This document shows, in pieces, positions 10,808 to 19,895 of a stretch of DNA of 64,000 nt; the first letter of the stretch is position 1, and each line of letters begins with the position of its first letter. A program made the position numbers and the translations under genes. Below the pieces are notes generated by a model. It was given only the letters and a program-made list of their open reading frames with translations, did no database searches and was not told the origin of the DNA. Origin of the DNA: Pseudomonas sp. SID14000 (lineage in GTDB: Bacteria; Pseudomonadota; Gammaproteobacteria; Pseudomonadales; Pseudomonadaceae). The DNA lies in contig NZ_NFZQ01000001.1 of NCBI RefSeq assembly GCF_002165135.1, positions 1 to 64,000 on the forward strand. Direction: 5' to 3'.

Positions 10808-12370
10808 GTGAGCCAAGCTCTTATCACTGCGTTGCAGAACCCAGCCCTCTACCCTCACCCCGTGGATGGGTTCCAGCTCATCGAGACGCATATCTCCTGG
10901 GTCCTGCTCACTGGCGAGTATGCCTACAAGATCAAGAAGCCGATGAACTTCGGCTTCCTCGATTTCACCGGCCTGGACCAGCGCCAGCATTTCTGTAACG
11001 AAGAATTGCGCCTGAACCAGCGCCTGACCGACGGTCTGTACCTGGAAGTGTTGCCGATCACGGGTAGCGTTGACGCCCCGCAGATCGGTGGTGAAGGCGA
11101 AGCCATCGAGTACGTGCTGAAGATGCGCCAGTTCCCCCAGGGGCAGATGCTCAACACCCTGCAAGCCAATGGCGAACTGAACGCCGCACACATCGACCAG
11201 ATGGCCCGGCAGATCGCCGAGTTCCACCTGCAGGCCCCGCGTGTGCCGGTGGAGCACCCGCTGGGCACGCCGGACAGCGTGATGGCGCCGGTCGAACAGA
11301 ACTTCGAGCAGATTCGCCCGTTCCTCAGCGACAAAGCCGACCTGCAGCAACTCGACGCCCTGCAGGCCTGGGCACGCAGCAGCTTCGAGCGCCTGCATGG
11401 CCTGCTTGAAAAGCGCAAGGCCAATGGTTTCATCCGTGAATGCCATGGTGACATCCACCTGGGCAACGCCACCCTGATCGATGGCAAGGTGGTGATCTTC
11501 GACTGCATCGAGTTCAACGAACCGTTCCGCCTGACCGATGTGTATGCCGACACCGGCTTCCTGGCCATGGACCTGGAAGACCGCGGCCTGAAATGCCTGG
11601 CCCGGCGCTTCATCAGCCAGTACCTGGAACTGACAGGCGACTACGAAGGCCTGGAACTGCTCAACTTCTACAAAGCCTACCGCGCGCTGGTGCGGGCCAA
11701 GGTGGCGCTGTTCAGCATGCCGGCCGATGCCGATGGCGTGCAACGCGCCACCACCCTGCGCACCTACCGCAACTACGCCAACCTGGCAGAAAGCTACAGC
11801 GCCATCCCGTCGCGCCTACTGGCCATTACCCACGGTGTTTCGGCGGTGGGCAAAAGCCACGTGGCCATGCGCATGGTCGAGGCCCTGGGCGCCGTCCGCG
11901 TGCGTTCTGACGTGGAGCGCAAGCGCCTGTTCGGCGAACAGCAGCAGGCTGACGCTGGCCAGCTGAGTACTGGCATCTATGACCAGGACGCCAGTGCCGC
12001 GACCTACCAGCGCCTGCACGAGGTAGCGGCAACCGTGCTGCGAGCCGGGTTCCCGGTAGTGCTGGACGCCACCTACCTCAAGCGTGAGCAGCGCCAGGCC
12101 GCGGCGGACATCGCCAGCCAGACCGGGGTGCCGTTCCTGATCCTCGACTGCCATGCACCGGATGCGGTCATCGCCAGCTGGCTGGAGCAGCGCCAGGCAG
12201 AAAACACCGACCCGTCGGATGCCACCCTGGACGTAGTCAATGCGCAGCAGGCCAGCCGCGAGCCACTGGATGCACAGGAACTGGTGCAGAGCACCCGCGT
12301 CGATACCCAGGATGCCGGTAGCATGGACCAGGTGATCGAGCAGATTCGCCAGCGCTTGCCTGGGCTGTAA
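10808..12370 (+). CDS. Aminoglycoside phosphotransferase-like / P-loop kinase fusion protein
   Basis: A 520-residue two-domain protein. The N-terminal two thirds resemble the APH/choline-kinase fold: ECHGDIHLGNATLIDG is the catalytic-loop motif and KVVIFDCIEF the metal-binding segment. The C-terminal third is a separate AAA/P-loop kinase with Walker A GVSAVGKS and RSDVERKRLFG. The GTG at 10808 has GGAAGG upstream. Proteins with this pairing are common in proteobacteria, but their substrate is not established. I do not infer antibiotic resistance. Confidence 0.85.
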   Translation: MSQALITALQNPALYPHPVDGFQLIETHISWVLLTGEYAYKIKKPMNFGFLDFTGLDQRQHFCNEELRLNQRLTDGLYLEVLPITGSVDAPQIGGEGEAIEYVLKMRQFPQGQMLNTLQANGELNAAHIDQMARQIAEFHLQAPRVPVEHPLGTPDSVMAPVEQNFEQIRPFLSDKADLQQLDALQAWARSSFERLHGLLEKRKANGFIRECHGDIHLGNATLIDGKVVIFDCIEFNEPFRLTDVYADTGFLAMDLEDRGLKCLARRFISQYLELTGDYEGLELLNFYKAYRALVRAKVALFSMPADADGVQRATTLRTYRNYANLAESYSAIPSRLLAITHGVSAVGKSHVAMRMVEALGAVRVRSDVERKRLFGEQQQADAGQLSTGIYDQDASAATYQRLHEVAATVLRAGFPVVLDATYLKREQRQAAADIASQTGVPFLILDCHAPDAVIASWLEQRQAENTDPSDATLDVVNAQQASREPLDAQELVQSTRVDTQDAGSMDQVIEQIRQRLPGL

Positions 12371-12381
12371 GTTCAGCGCTT

Positions 12382-12431
12382 TCCTGGACCGGCCTGTTCG
12401 CGGGTTTACCCGCGAACAGGCCGGTCCAGGA
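12382..12431. repeat. REP palindrome (CGCGGG family)
   Basis: A perfect 23-base inverted repeat, with arms 12382-12404 and 12409-12431 around a four-base loop, 11 bases past the preceding stop codon. Its core CCGGCCTGTTCGCGGG matches the common P. putida REP. It may also act as a transcription-ending or RNA-stabilising hairpin, but no T run follows. Confidence 0.85.
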
Positions 12432-12547
12432 CATCTCGTCGCCCCCTATGGCAAAAGGCCGCGCATTTCCCAACCCCCGCTACACTCCTCTCTGACCTGC
12501 TCGCGATTTATCCCCCAATCCCCGTTCAGCCATCGCAAGGAGGCTCG

Positions 12548-12826
12548 ATGAACGATGAATTGCAGCATCTGAAGAACCTTGGCAAGACCTCTGCGCAGTG
12601 GCTGCATGCAGCCGGTATCCACAGTGCATCGGATCTGCGCCGTCTGGGCGCGGTGGGTGCGTACCAGGCCGTGAAGACACGAGGGTTCCGCGCATCGAAG
12701 GTGCTGTTGTATGCCATTGAAGGCGCCCTGCTGGACGTGCACTGGAACGATTTGCCGCTCGAACGCAAAGAAGCGCTCAATCAACAACTTGATGCGAAAA
12801 GCCCTGCGCAAAAAAATCAAAAATAG
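12548..12826 (+). CDS. TfoX C-terminal-domain protein
   Basis: A 92-residue protein matching the TfoX/Sxy C-terminal domain, a small helix-hairpin-helix-like fold: HLKNLGKTSAQWLHAAGI and DLRRLGAVGAYQAVK are the two signature segments. It lacks the N-terminal TfoX domain, so a competence-regulator role cannot be assumed. The ATG at 12548 has an excellent AAGGAGG upstream. It lies directly before the PrrF RNA. Confidence 0.88.
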   Translation: MNDELQHLKNLGKTSAQWLHAAGIHSASDLRRLGAVGAYQAVKTRGFRASKVLLYAIEGALLDVHWNDLPLERKEALNQQLDAKSPAQKNQK

Positions 12827-12840
12827 TTACGGGGAGGGGA

Positions 12841-12871
12841 TTGACGTCGAAATGAGAATGGTTATGATTAT
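12841..12871 (+). promoter_or_regulatory. prrF promoter with Fur box
   Basis: TTGACG (12841-12846), a 16-base spacer and TATGAT (12863-12868) form the promoter. Overlapping it at about 12854-12872 is GAGAATGGTTATGATTATC, a near match to the 19-base Fur box (GATAATGATAATCATTATC). This places the small RNA under iron-loaded Fur repression, as known for prrF in pseudomonads. Confidence 0.9.
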
Positions 12872-12874
12872 CAC

Positions 12875-12990
12875 AACTGGTCGCGAGACTGGTTAGATAA
12901 GCTAAGAGCCCCTGGTTCGGACTCTCAGATTATCTCCTCATCAGGCTAATCACGGTTATTGACCCGGCAATTTGCCGGGTCTTTTTTTTT
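12875..12990 (+). ncRNA. prrF1: PrrF iron-responsive small RNA
   Basis: The transcript begins near 12875 (AACTGGTCGCGAGA, as in PrrF of P. aeruginosa) and contains the conserved core CAGATTATCTCCTCATCAGG. This core pairs with target mRNAs such as sodB and other iron-protein genes to spare iron. It ends in a strong terminator, stem GACCCGGCAA/TTTGCCGGGTC (12961-12981) followed by nine T. PrrF is expressed under iron limitation when Fur is released. Only one copy is present here, whereas P. aeruginosa has a tandem pair at the equivalent place. Identification is from recalled PrrF sequence; the numbering as PrrF1 is tentative. Confidence 0.93.
12961..12990 (+). terminator. Rho-independent terminator of prrF
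   Basis: A 10-base-pair GC-rich stem with minimal loop (12961-12981) is followed by nine T. On the opposite strand it also lies past the stop of the ChaN gene at 13007, so it may serve both. Confidence 0.93.
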
Positions 12991-13006
12991 GCCTTTTTCA
13001 GCCCTG

Positions 13007-13888
13007 TCACCGCAGTTGCGCACAATAGTCCTGCGCCGGCATTGCCGCTGTGTACCACACATAATCAGCCTCGCCTGACTCGACCTGCTCACCCACCTCG
13101 GCCAGCAGCAATACCTTGCTCTGCCCCGGCGCCTGCAGGTCAGCCAGGTGCAATGGCACACCCAAGTCCTTGCGCACGTGATAAGCCCCGGCCAACAGCA
13201 ATGCCGGCTGCGGCGCTGCCAACAAGCGCTCGGCCAGGCGCCGGTCGCGCTGCTGCTGCACGGCCAGCATTGCCGGCAACTGGCTTTCTGGGAGCATCCC
13301 GCAATGCCCGGCACGCACATGCTCCAGCAGGGCGGCCTTTACCTTCGGCGCATTGGACCGTTCGCCCTTTAACGAAACCGGCTGCCGATAGGCCTGGCGC
13401 ATCTCGTCGGACGAGAGATTGGCGGCCAGCAAAGGCACCCGCTGCTGCAGAGCTTCAGTCACGATTGGCCCGTAAAGCTGCCAATCCCAGCCGTCCTGCC
13501 AGGACAAGGCCTTGGGCAGGTCTGCCGGCAAAGGCTGCCCCGCGAGCTTGTCCAGCAGCGGTTGCTGCTCGGGCTGCAGCATCTCCAGCAGCAGGCTGCC
13601 CTGCGCACGCTGGCCTTGCAGGGCACGCAGCAGCCACAACTGCAGTGCATGATGGTCGGGGTTGTCGTGTTTCTCGCCGACCAGCACCCGGGGGGAGCCA
13701 GCCAGGCGCTGCATCAGTTGCTCAGGGCTGAGGTGCTGGCCATTGGCAAGATCGACGATATGCCCCAGCTCGGCATGGTTGCGCCCCTCACTGCTCTGCC
13801 AGTCGGGCAGCGCTGGCAGGCTGGCCTGGCAGCCACCCAGCACCAGCCCCAGGCACAGCGAGAAAACGGACAGCAGCGGATGTCGCAT
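13007..13888 (-). CDS. ChaN/PhuW-like heme-binding lipoprotein
   Basis: A 293-residue protein of the ChaN family (DUF399), lipoproteins that bind stacked hemes. Residues 1-20 are a signal peptide with lipobox LGGC (Cys20). The family signature RVLVGEKHDNPDHH follows at about residue 67. The ATG at 13888 has GGGGAG at good spacing. In P. aeruginosa the homologue PhuW closes the phu heme-uptake operon beside prrF, the same arrangement as here. A REP pair separates it from the ATPase gene, but it is otherwise the last gene of this locus. Confidence 0.88.
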   Translation of the reverse strand: MRHPLLSVFSLCLGLVLGGCQASLPALPDWQSSEGRNHAELGHIVDLANGQHLSPEQLMQRLAGSPRVLVGEKHDNPDHHALQLWLLRALQGQRAQGSLLLEMLQPEQQPLLDKLAGQPLPADLPKALSWQDGWDWQLYGPIVTEALQQRVPLLAANLSSDEMRQAYRQPVSLKGERSNAPKVKAALLEHVRAGHCGMLPESQLPAMLAVQQQRDRRLAERLLAAPQPALLLAGAYHVRKDLGVPLHLADLQAPGQSKVLLLAEVGEQVESGEADYVWYTAAMPAQDYCAQLR

Positions 13889-13919
13889 GTGTATCTCCCC
13901 TCACGGCCTGACCGGAGTA

Positions 13920-14010
13920 TGTAGGAGCAGCCTTGTGCTGCGAAGAGGCCGGGGGCAGCAGATATGCATTGTCAGTACCGGCCTCTTCGCAGCACAAGGC
14001 TGCTCCTACA
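13920..14010. repeat. REP pair (GGAGCAGCCTTGTGCTGCG family)
   Basis: Arms 13920-13951 and 13978-14010 are inverted copies of the TGTAGGAGCAGCCTTGTGC element, separated by 26 bases. It lies between the ChaN-like gene and the heme ABC ATPase gene. Confidence 0.88.
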
Positions 14011-14025
14011 AAGATCGCGCCAGCG

Positions 14026-14793
14026 TTAGCGGGTGATGATCAGCGGATGCCCACGTTCCGGGTGCACCTGTACCAGTACATCGATCCCGTATACCGCCTT
14101 CAACGCCGCCGGCGTCAGCACTGCTTCGGGTGCGGCAAAGGCATGGCAGCGCCCGTGCTCCAGCAGCAGGATACGGTCACAGTAGCGCGCCGCCAGGTTC
14201 AGGTCATGCAGGATCACCAGCACTGCGGCGCCACGGTCGGCAAAGCGGCGCACGGCTTCCAGGGTGGTGTGCTGGTGCAGCGGGTCGAGCATCGAGGTCG
14301 GCTCGTCAAGCAGCAGCGTAGTACCTGCTTCGCCCGGCCACAGCTGCGCCAGCACCCTGGCCAGGTGCACCCTTTGCCGCTCGCCGCCAGACAGCGCCAG
14401 GTAGCTGCGCTCTACCAAGTGCCAGGCATCCGTCGCCCGCAGGGCTGCCTCGACGATTTCCGCATCGCGCCGCTGCCCGGTGCCATGGGGCATGCGCCCC
14501 ATGCCCACCACTTCCTCGACGCGGAACGAAAACTCCAGGCTGGACACCTGCGGCAACACCGCCAGGCGCCTGGCCCGTTCCTGCCCGGCCCAGGCGGCCA
14601 GTGGCCTGCCCTGTAGCGTCACCCGCCCGCTATCGGGCACCAGCTCGCCGCACAGCACACCCAGCAGGCTGCTCTTGCCGGCACCGTTGGGGCCGAGCAC
14701 ACCCAACACCTGCCCCGGGGTCAGTTGCAGGTGAATGTCATGCAGCACTTCATTGCTGCCTCGCCGCAAGTACAGGCCCTCGGCTTGCAACAT
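14026..14793 (-). CDS. hmuV: Heme ABC transporter, ATP-binding protein
   Basis: A 255-residue ATPase of the heme/cobalamin importer type. Walker A is GPNGAGKSS (about residue 35), the ABC signature is LSGGERQRV and Walker B is [11 protein letters not shown], all intact. The ATG at 14793 overlaps the hmuU stop (TGATG), indicating coupled translation; a TTG one codon upstream is less likely. It would power import of heme from the periplasm with HmuU. The cognate binding-protein gene is broken (see 15827-15937). Confidence 0.93.
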   Translation of the reverse strand: MLQAEGLYLRRGSNEVLHDIHLQLTPGQVLGVLGPNGAGKSSLLGVLCGELVPDSGRVTLQGRPLAAWAGQERARRLAVLPQVSSLEFSFRVEEVVGMGRMPHGTGQRRDAEIVEAALRATDAWHLVERSYLALSGGERQRVHLARVLAQLWPGEAGTTLLLDEPTSMLDPLHQHTTLEAVRRFADRGAAVLVILHDLNLAARYCDRILLLEHGRCHAFAAPEAVLTPAALKAVYGIDVLVQVHPERGHPLIITR

Positions 14794-15830
14794 CAACTGC
14801 GTCCTCGTATCAGCAGGAACAGGAAGAACGGCGCACCGATAAAGGCGGTGACGATACCGATCGGCAGTTCGGCAGGCGCCAGCAGCAGCCGCGCCGCCAA
14901 ATCAGCGAACAGCATCAGCACGCCGCCGGCCAACAAGGAAGCTGGCAGCACTACACGGTGATCAGGCCCGGCCAGCAGACGCACCAGGTGCGGCACCACC
15001 AGGCCGATGAAGCCGATCAGCCCGGCAGCAGCCACCGCCGCCCCTACGCCCAACGCTGTGCAGAACACCAGCTCGCGCTTGAGCCGTTCCACATCGATGC
15101 CCAAGTGGCATGCCTCCGACTCACCCAGCAGCATGGCATTCAGCGCCTTGGCCCGGCGTGGCAGCCATACCGCAACGCCCGCAGCCACCAGCAGCAACGG
15201 CCACAGCCGCTGGTAACTGGCACCATTGAGGCTACCCAGGTTCCAGAACGTCAGCGTGCGCAGGGTAGCGTCGTCGGCCAGGTAGGAGAATAATCCCACG
15301 GCAGCACCGCCCAGCGCGGTCATGGCCACACCGGCCAACAGCATCGTGGCGACGTTGGTCTGGCCGTCGCGCCGCCCCAGGCGATAGACCAGCGCAGTCA
15401 CACCCAGCCCGCCAATGAAAGCACACAGCGACAACAGGTAAGGGGCAAACACATCCGGCATACCGCCCAGCCAGCTGCCAGCAACGATGGCCACCGCCGC
15501 GCCCACCGATGCCCCGGCAGCAACCCCTATCAGCCCGGGGTCGGCCAGCGGGTTACGGAACAGCCCCTGCATGGCCACCCCGGACAACGCCAGCACCGCG
15601 CCCACAGCCAACCCCAGCAAGGTGCGCGGCAGACGGATCTGGCCGAGGATCATCTCGGCCTGCTGCAAGCCATCAGCGGCGATGGGCAACCCCAGCAGAC
15701 GCAGGCCGGCACGCAGGGTATCGAACAGCGGCAGGCTGACCGGCCCCAGGGCCAATGACAACCACACCGCCAACAAACACAACAGGCTCAGGCAAATGAA
15801 CAGCGTGCGTGGCTGGACCCGCTGCTTCAT
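14793..15830 (-). CDS. hmuU: Heme ABC transporter permease (FecCD family)
   Basis: A 345-residue FecCD/BtuC-type permease with about nine or ten membrane helices. [20 protein letters not shown] is the characteristic cytosolic-loop motif contacting the ATPase, and [15 protein letters not shown] is the second family signature. The ATG at 15830 overlaps the stop of the preceding short frame as ATGA. Extension further upstream would run through the remnant of the binding-protein gene. It appears intact. Confidence 0.93.
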   Translation of the reverse strand: MKQRVQPRTLFICLSLLCLLAVWLSLALGPVSLPLFDTLRAGLRLLGLPIAADGLQQAEMILGQIRLPRTLLGLAVGAVLALSGVAMQGLFRNPLADPGLIGVAAGASVGAAVAIVAGSWLGGMPDVFAPYLLSLCAFIGGLGVTALVYRLGRRDGQTNVATMLLAGVAMTALGGAAVGLFSYLADDATLRTLTFWNLGSLNGASYQRLWPLLLVAAGVAVWLPRRAKALNAMLLGESEACHLGIDVERLKRELVFCTALGVGAAVAAAGLIGFIGLVVPHLVRLLAGPDHRVVLPASLLAGGVLMLFADLAARLLLAPAELPIGIVTAFIGAPFFLFLLIRGRS

Positions 15831-15937
15831 TGGGCGAGGCTGGCCTTGGCAGCCGGGTAGAAGGTGACCACCAGGGCCTGGGTAGAGAGCACAAGGTTTG
15901 CGCACAGGGAGAGCGAAGCGACAGGACGGCGCCTCAT
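15827..15937 (-). pseudogene. hmuT: Remnant of periplasmic heme-binding protein gene (hmuT), internal deletion
   Basis: A 36-codon frame with a proper AAGGA ribosome site and ATG at 15937. It begins MRRRPVASLSLCANLVLSTQ, a typical export-signal start, then runs directly into a short tail ending AAKASLAQ and a stop that overlaps the hmuU start as ATGA. Heme importers of this type encode a 290-300-residue binding protein exactly here. The simplest reading is that signal peptide and C-terminus survive while the middle was deleted in frame. That the tail is the original HmuT C-terminus is inference. Confidence 0.62.
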
Positions 15938-16089
15938 CGGGTTCCTTCTGCAGGCCAGGCGGACCGCGTACCTTGTAGCGGGCAGCGGAACTGCGCACCA
16001 TAGGCGGCCGAGCGCAGCGAACGCGGAAGATTTGATCATTTTTCGCACTGATGCGTCAGCCATCACTTGTTTCACGAGTCGTCCTTGCC

Positions 16090-16407
16090 ATGCATTTCCT
16101 TTGTACCTCCTGCGGGCTGGCCGAAGGCCAAAGCCGCGCTTTCAGCGTAGACGGCATCGAGCTGTTCGCCGTGCGCCGCCAGGGCCTGGTGTACCTCTAC
16201 CGAAACCGTTGCCCGCACCGTGGCATCCCGCTGAACTGGGCGGAAGATGCGTTTCTCGATGACAGCGCCAGCCTGATCCACTGCGCCCATCATGGCGCAT
16301 TGTTCCTGATCGAAAATGGCGAATGCGTGGCCGGGCCGTGCGAGGGCGAGCAACTGCAGGCCCTGGGCTGCCACGAGGACAGCCAGGGCATCTGGTTCAA
16401 GGGGTAA
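16090..16407 (+). CDS. Rieske [2Fe-2S] ferredoxin-like protein
   Basis: A 105-residue single-domain Rieske protein. The cluster ligands are in [10 protein letters not shown] and CAHHGALF, the C-x-H and C-x2-H pairs separated by a typical loop. It resembles the small Rieske ferredoxins that supply electrons to oxygenases, but no oxygenase is adjacent. The start is uncertain: I prefer the ATG at 16090 (MHFLCTSCG), although no clear ribosome site precedes it. Another ATG at 16051 would add 13 residues. Confidence 0.87.
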   Translation: MHFLCTSCGLAEGQSRAFSVDGIELFAVRRQGLVYLYRNRCPHRGIPLNWAEDAFLDDSASLIHCAHHGALFLIENGECVAGPCEGEQLQALGCHEDSQGIWFKG

Positions 16408-17110
16408 GCAGCACCGGCAGACAGCGGTCGATGACGATGCCTTCGGGGTCCAGGCGCGTGCCATAGGCCAACACCTCCACACCCTCCGCCACTGCAGCGC
16501 GCAGGGCCTGGGCATAAGCCGTATCGATTTCCTCGGCCGGGCGCACGGCGTCGATACCGGTCAGGTTCACGCAATACAGCTGCACCGCCCGCACGCCTTG
16601 CCTGGCCAGCTTCGCCAGCTCGCGCAGGTGCTTGGCACCACGCTGGGTCACCGCGTCAGGGAAGGCCGCGACCGTGCTGTCGGGGTAGCCCAGCGTCACG
16701 CTCTTGACCTCGACATAGGCCGGGACACCGTCGAACTCCAGGCGAAAGTCGATGCGGCTGCCTTCCTCACCGTAGGCCACTTCACGCCTTAGAGCACTGA
16801 AGCCGGCCAGTTCGGCGATGATGCCTGCACGCAGGGCCTCTTCGACCAGCGTATTGGCCCGCCCGGTATTCACGCAGGCCAGCCGCCCCTGCGGGGTTTC
16901 GCTGATTTCCCACGTGCCCGGCAGCTTGCGCTTGGGATCGTTGGAGCGGCTGAACCACACCTGCCCGCCTTCACGCATGCAGTTGAGCATGGAGCCGGTG
17001 TTCGGGCAGTGGATGGTCAGCTGCTCGCCGCTGGACAGTTCGATATCCGCCAGAAAGCGCTTGTAGCGGCGCAGCAGGCGGCCCTGTTCGAGTGGGGGGT
17101 AGAACTGCAT
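16397..17110 (-). CDS. sfsA: SfsA family protein (sugar fermentation stimulation homologue)
   Basis: A 237-residue protein, the standard length for SfsA, with an OB-fold-like N-terminus ([18 protein letters not shown]) and a nuclease-like C-terminal core with [11 protein letters not shown] and [10 protein letters not shown]. In E. coli it was described as affecting maltose genes and binding DNA; its true activity is not settled. The ATG at 17110 shares its A with the TGA of the upstream aminotransferase gene. Its 3' end overlaps the convergent Rieske gene by 11 bases. Confidence 0.93.
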   Translation of the reverse strand: MQFYPPLEQGRLLRRYKRFLADIELSSGEQLTIHCPNTGSMLNCMREGGQVWFSRSNDPKRKLPGTWEISETPQGRLACVNTGRANTLVEEALRAGIIAELAGFSALRREVAYGEEGSRIDFRLEFDGVPAYVEVKSVTLGYPDSTVAAFPDAVTQRGAKHLRELAKLARQGVRAVQLYCVNLTGIDAVRPAEEIDTAYAQALRAAVAEGVEVLAYGTRLDPEGIVIDRCLPVLLTP

Positions 17111-18282
17111 CAGCCTTGCCAACTCCGCAGGCCGCGGGCAATCCGCTGCACCGCCTCTTCCAGACGCGGCAGGCTCTGGGTGTAGGCAAAGCGCACATGG
17201 TGCCCGGCCAGGTGGCGGCCGAAGTCCAGGCCCGGAGTGAAGGCCAGGTGCTCGGTTTCCAGGAAGTGCCGGCAGAAGGCGAACGCATCACCGCCAAAGG
17301 CACTGATGTCGGCATACAGGTAGAAAGCCCCCTGTGGCTCGACGGCAATGCGGAAACCCAGTTCGCGCAAGGCGGGCAACAGGTAGTCGCGACGGCGGGC
17401 GAACTCGGCGCGGCGCTCCTCGAAAATGGCCAGGGTTTCGGGCTGGAAGCACGCCAGCGCGGCATGCTGGGCCATGCTTGGCGCACTGATGTACAGGTTT
17501 TGTGCCAGCTTCTCCAGATCGGCCACCGCGCCAGGGGGCGCCACCAGCCAGCCAAGGCGCCAGCCGGTCATGCCGAAATACTTGGAAAAACTATTCAGCA
17601 CGAATGCCGAGTCGTCCACTTCCAGCACGCTGGGGGCGTCCATGCCATAGGTCAGCCCGTGATAGATCTCGTCCACCACCAGGTGCCCATGCCGTTCGCG
17701 GGTGGCGCAGGACAGGCCGGCCAGCTCTTCACGCCCCAGCACGGTGCCGGTCGGGTTGGCCGGGGAGGCAACCAGGGCACCGACCGTGTCCTTGTCCCAG
17801 TAGCGGTCGACAAGGTCGGCGGTCAGTTGGTAATTCACGTCCGGGCCCACCGGCACCAACTGCGCCCCGCCCTCGACCAGGCGCAGGAAGTGGCGGTTGC
17901 ACGGATAGCCCGGGTCGGCCAGCAGCCAGTGTTTACCTGGGTCGACCAGCAGGCTGCTGGCCAGCAGCAGCGCACCGGAGCCACCCGGGGTGATGAGGAT
18001 GCGCTCAGGGTCGACACTCAGGCCATAACGCTGGCCATAGAAGCCGGCAATGGCTTCGCGCAGCGCTGGCAGGCCGCGTGCAGCGGTGTAGCGGGTGTGC
18101 CCGGCGGCCAGTGCCGCCTGACCGGCGGCAACGATGGGCGCGGCCGTGGTGAAGTCCGGCTCGCCGATTTCCAGGTGGATCACGTCGTGTCCGGCCGCCT
18201 GCAACTCGTTGGCCCGGGCCAGCAGCGCCATGACGTGGAAGGGTTCGATGGCGCGGCTGCGCGCACTGTAGGTGTGGGCCAT
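17110..18282 (-). CDS. PLP-dependent aminotransferase, class I/II
   Basis: A 390-residue fold-type I aminotransferase. The PLP lysine lies in [17 protein letters not shown] (about residue 236), and the [10 protein letters not shown] motif and the N-terminal EIGEPDF segment are typical of the AspC/AlaT-like group. Substrate specificity cannot be told from the sequence. It is translationally coupled to sfsA by a one-base overlap. The ATG at 18282 is immediate upstream of the short region leading to dksA on the other strand. Confidence 0.92.
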   Translation of the reverse strand: MAHTYSARSRAIEPFHVMALLARANELQAAGHDVIHLEIGEPDFTTAAPIVAAGQAALAAGHTRYTAARGLPALREAIAGFYGQRYGLSVDPERILITPGGSGALLLASSLLVDPGKHWLLADPGYPCNRHFLRLVEGGAQLVPVGPDVNYQLTADLVDRYWDKDTVGALVASPANPTGTVLGREELAGLSCATRERHGHLVVDEIYHGLTYGMDAPSVLEVDDSAFVLNSFSKYFGMTGWRLGWLVAPPGAVADLEKLAQNLYISAPSMAQHAALACFQPETLAIFEERRAEFARRRDYLLPALRELGFRIAVEPQGAFYLYADISAFGGDAFAFCRHFLETEHLAFTPGLDFGRHLAGHHVRFAYTQSLPRLEEAVQRIARGLRSWQG

Positions 18283-18492
18283 GACCTTCTCTCAAATGGG
18301 TCTAAACTGGAGATTCTACCTCTGCACGCCACCGAACGTGCGGCTCACGCCGCTGTCAATTACCAGAATCGGGCGGGGTAGCGCACCCCCGATCTATCTG
18401 GTAAGTTCGGCGGCTCGCAGTCGCAGGGCCGGCGGGTGCCGGAGATGGAGCAGCCTGCGCATTGGATCAGATGAGTGAGAGGCGGTCTATTC

Positions 18493-18936
18493 ATGTCCAC
18501 CGTAGAAAAGCAAAAAGCCCAGACCATGTACGGTGTCGAGCCCTACGTAGAAACCAAGGGTGAAGAGTACATGGGCGAGCCCATGAAAAAGCACTTCACC
18601 AAGCTTCTCGGCGCCTGGAAGCAAGAGCTGATGAACAGTGTCGACCGCACTGTGGACCACATGAAGGACGAGGCAGCCAACTTCCCCGACCCGGCCGACC
18701 GCGCCAGCCAGGAAGAAGAGTTCGCGCTGGAGCTGCGCAACCGCGATCGCGAGCGCAAGCTGATCAAGAAAATCGACAAGACCCTCGACAAGATCAAGGC
18801 CGACGAATACGGCTGGTGCGAATCGTGCGGCATCGAGATCGGCCTGCGTCGCCTGGAGGCCCGCCCTACCGCCGACCTGTGCTTCGACTGCAAGGAAATC
18901 GCCGAGAAAAAGGAAAAGACGGTCGGCAAAGGCTGA
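18493..18936 (+). CDS. dksA: DksA, RNA polymerase-binding stringent response regulator
   Basis: A 147-residue DksA. It binds in the RNA polymerase secondary channel and, with ppGpp, represses rRNA promoters and activates amino-acid genes. The coiled-coil tip carries the D-x2-D-x-A motif (FPDPADRAS). The zinc finger is canonical: CESCG and CFDCK around a 17-residue loop. The ATG at 18493 has GAGAGGCGG upstream; an upstream in-frame ATG adds six residues without a ribosome site. A strong hairpin follows the gene. Confidence 0.97.
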   Translation: MSTVEKQKAQTMYGVEPYVETKGEEYMGEPMKKHFTKLLGAWKQELMNSVDRTVDHMKDEAANFPDPADRASQEEEFALELRNRDRERKLIKKIDKTLDKIKADEYGWCESCGIEIGLRRLEARPTADLCFDCKEIAEKKEKTVGKG

Positions 18937-18953
18937 TCTTTCTTTCCACCTGA

Positions 18954-18980
18954 ACGGGGCGCATCATGCGCCCCGTTTCA
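18954..18980 (+). terminator. Terminator after dksA
   Basis: Perfect ten-base stem ACGGGGCGCA/TGCGCCCCGT with a three-base loop, followed by TTTCATTT, 18 bases past the dksA stop. Confidence 0.85.
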
Positions 18981-19000
18981 TTTATATGCCCAGCCTGACC

Positions 19001-19888
19001 ATGACCGACTCCAGCTACATCGGGCGTTTCGCCCCCACCCCAAGCGGCTTCCTGCACTTCGGCTCGCTGGTCGCCGCCCTCGCCTCCTGGCTCGATGCCC
19101 GCGCCGTCAACGGCCGCTGGCTGCTGCGCATGGAAGACACCGACCCGCCACGAGAAATGCCCGGCGCCCGCGATGCGATTCTGCAGACCCTGGAGCGCTA
19201 CGGCCTGGAATGGGATGGCGAGGTGGTGTTCCAGAGCCAGCGGCACGATGCCTATGCCTCGGTGGTCGACCGCCTGTTCAACATGGGACTGGCCTACGCC
19301 TGCACCTGCTCGCGCAAGCAACTGGAGAGTTACCACGGCATCTACCCGGGCCTGTGCCGCAATGCCGGGCATCCCCGTGAAGGCGCGGCGATCCGCTTGC
19401 GCGTGCCGGAGCTGATCTACCGCTTTACCGACCGAGTGCAGGGCGAGTTCCAGCAACACTTGGGGCGTGAAGTAGGCGATTTCGTGATCCAGCGCCGCGA
19501 CGGGCTGTATGCCTACCAGTTGGCAGTGGTGCTGGACGATGCCTGGCAAGGCGTTACCGATATCGTGCGCGGCGCCGACCTGCTCGACAACACCCCGCGC
19601 CAGCTGTACCTGCAAGAACTGCTGGGTTTCTCGCAGCCGCGTTACCTGCATATTCCACTGATCGTGCAGCCGGACGGGCACAAGCTGGGCAAGTCGTACC
19701 GCTCACCGCCGCTGCAGGCGGACAAGGCGACACCGCTGTTGCTGCGAGCATTGCGGGCGCTGGGGCAGGAAGCAGACCCCGAGTTACTGCTGGCAACGCC
19801 GGCTGAGGTATTGGCAGTCGCCCGCAAGCAGTGGCGGCCCGAGGCGATTGCGCAGCGGACCACGGTGCCAGAGGCTGATTTGCGCTGA
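19001..19888 (+). CDS. gluQ: Glutamyl-Q tRNA(Asp) synthetase
   Basis: A truncated glutamyl-tRNA synthetase paralogue of about 295 residues without an anticodon-binding domain. It attaches glutamate to the queuosine base of tRNA(Asp). Present are the N-terminal GRFAPTPSGFLHFGSL (class I HIGH-like), zinc ligands in CTCSRKQLESYHGIYPGLC and the KMSKS-equivalent HKLGKSYRS. It lies beside dksA, as in most gamma-proteobacteria. The start could instead be the ATG at 18986; neither has a clear ribosome site. Confidence 0.94.
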   Translation: MTDSSYIGRFAPTPSGFLHFGSLVAALASWLDARAVNGRWLLRMEDTDPPREMPGARDAILQTLERYGLEWDGEVVFQSQRHDAYASVVDRLFNMGLAYACTCSRKQLESYHGIYPGLCRNAGHPREGAAIRLRVPELIYRFTDRVQGEFQQHLGREVGDFVIQRRDGLYAYQLAVVLDDAWQGVTDIVRGADLLDNTPRQLYLQELLGFSQPRYLHIPLIVQPDGHKLGKSYRSPPLQADKATPLLLRALRALGQEADPELLLATPAEVLAVARKQWRPEAIAQRTTVPEADLR

Positions 19889-19895
19889 GGCAGGC

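Noticed and set aside
10808..12370. Aminoglycoside resistance gene
   Set aside because: Only the fold resembles APH; the two-domain layout and core-genome setting argue for a metabolic role.
12548..12826. Competence regulator TfoX
   Set aside because: Only the C-terminal domain is present. Without the N-terminal domain or competence genes nearby, the role is unsupported.
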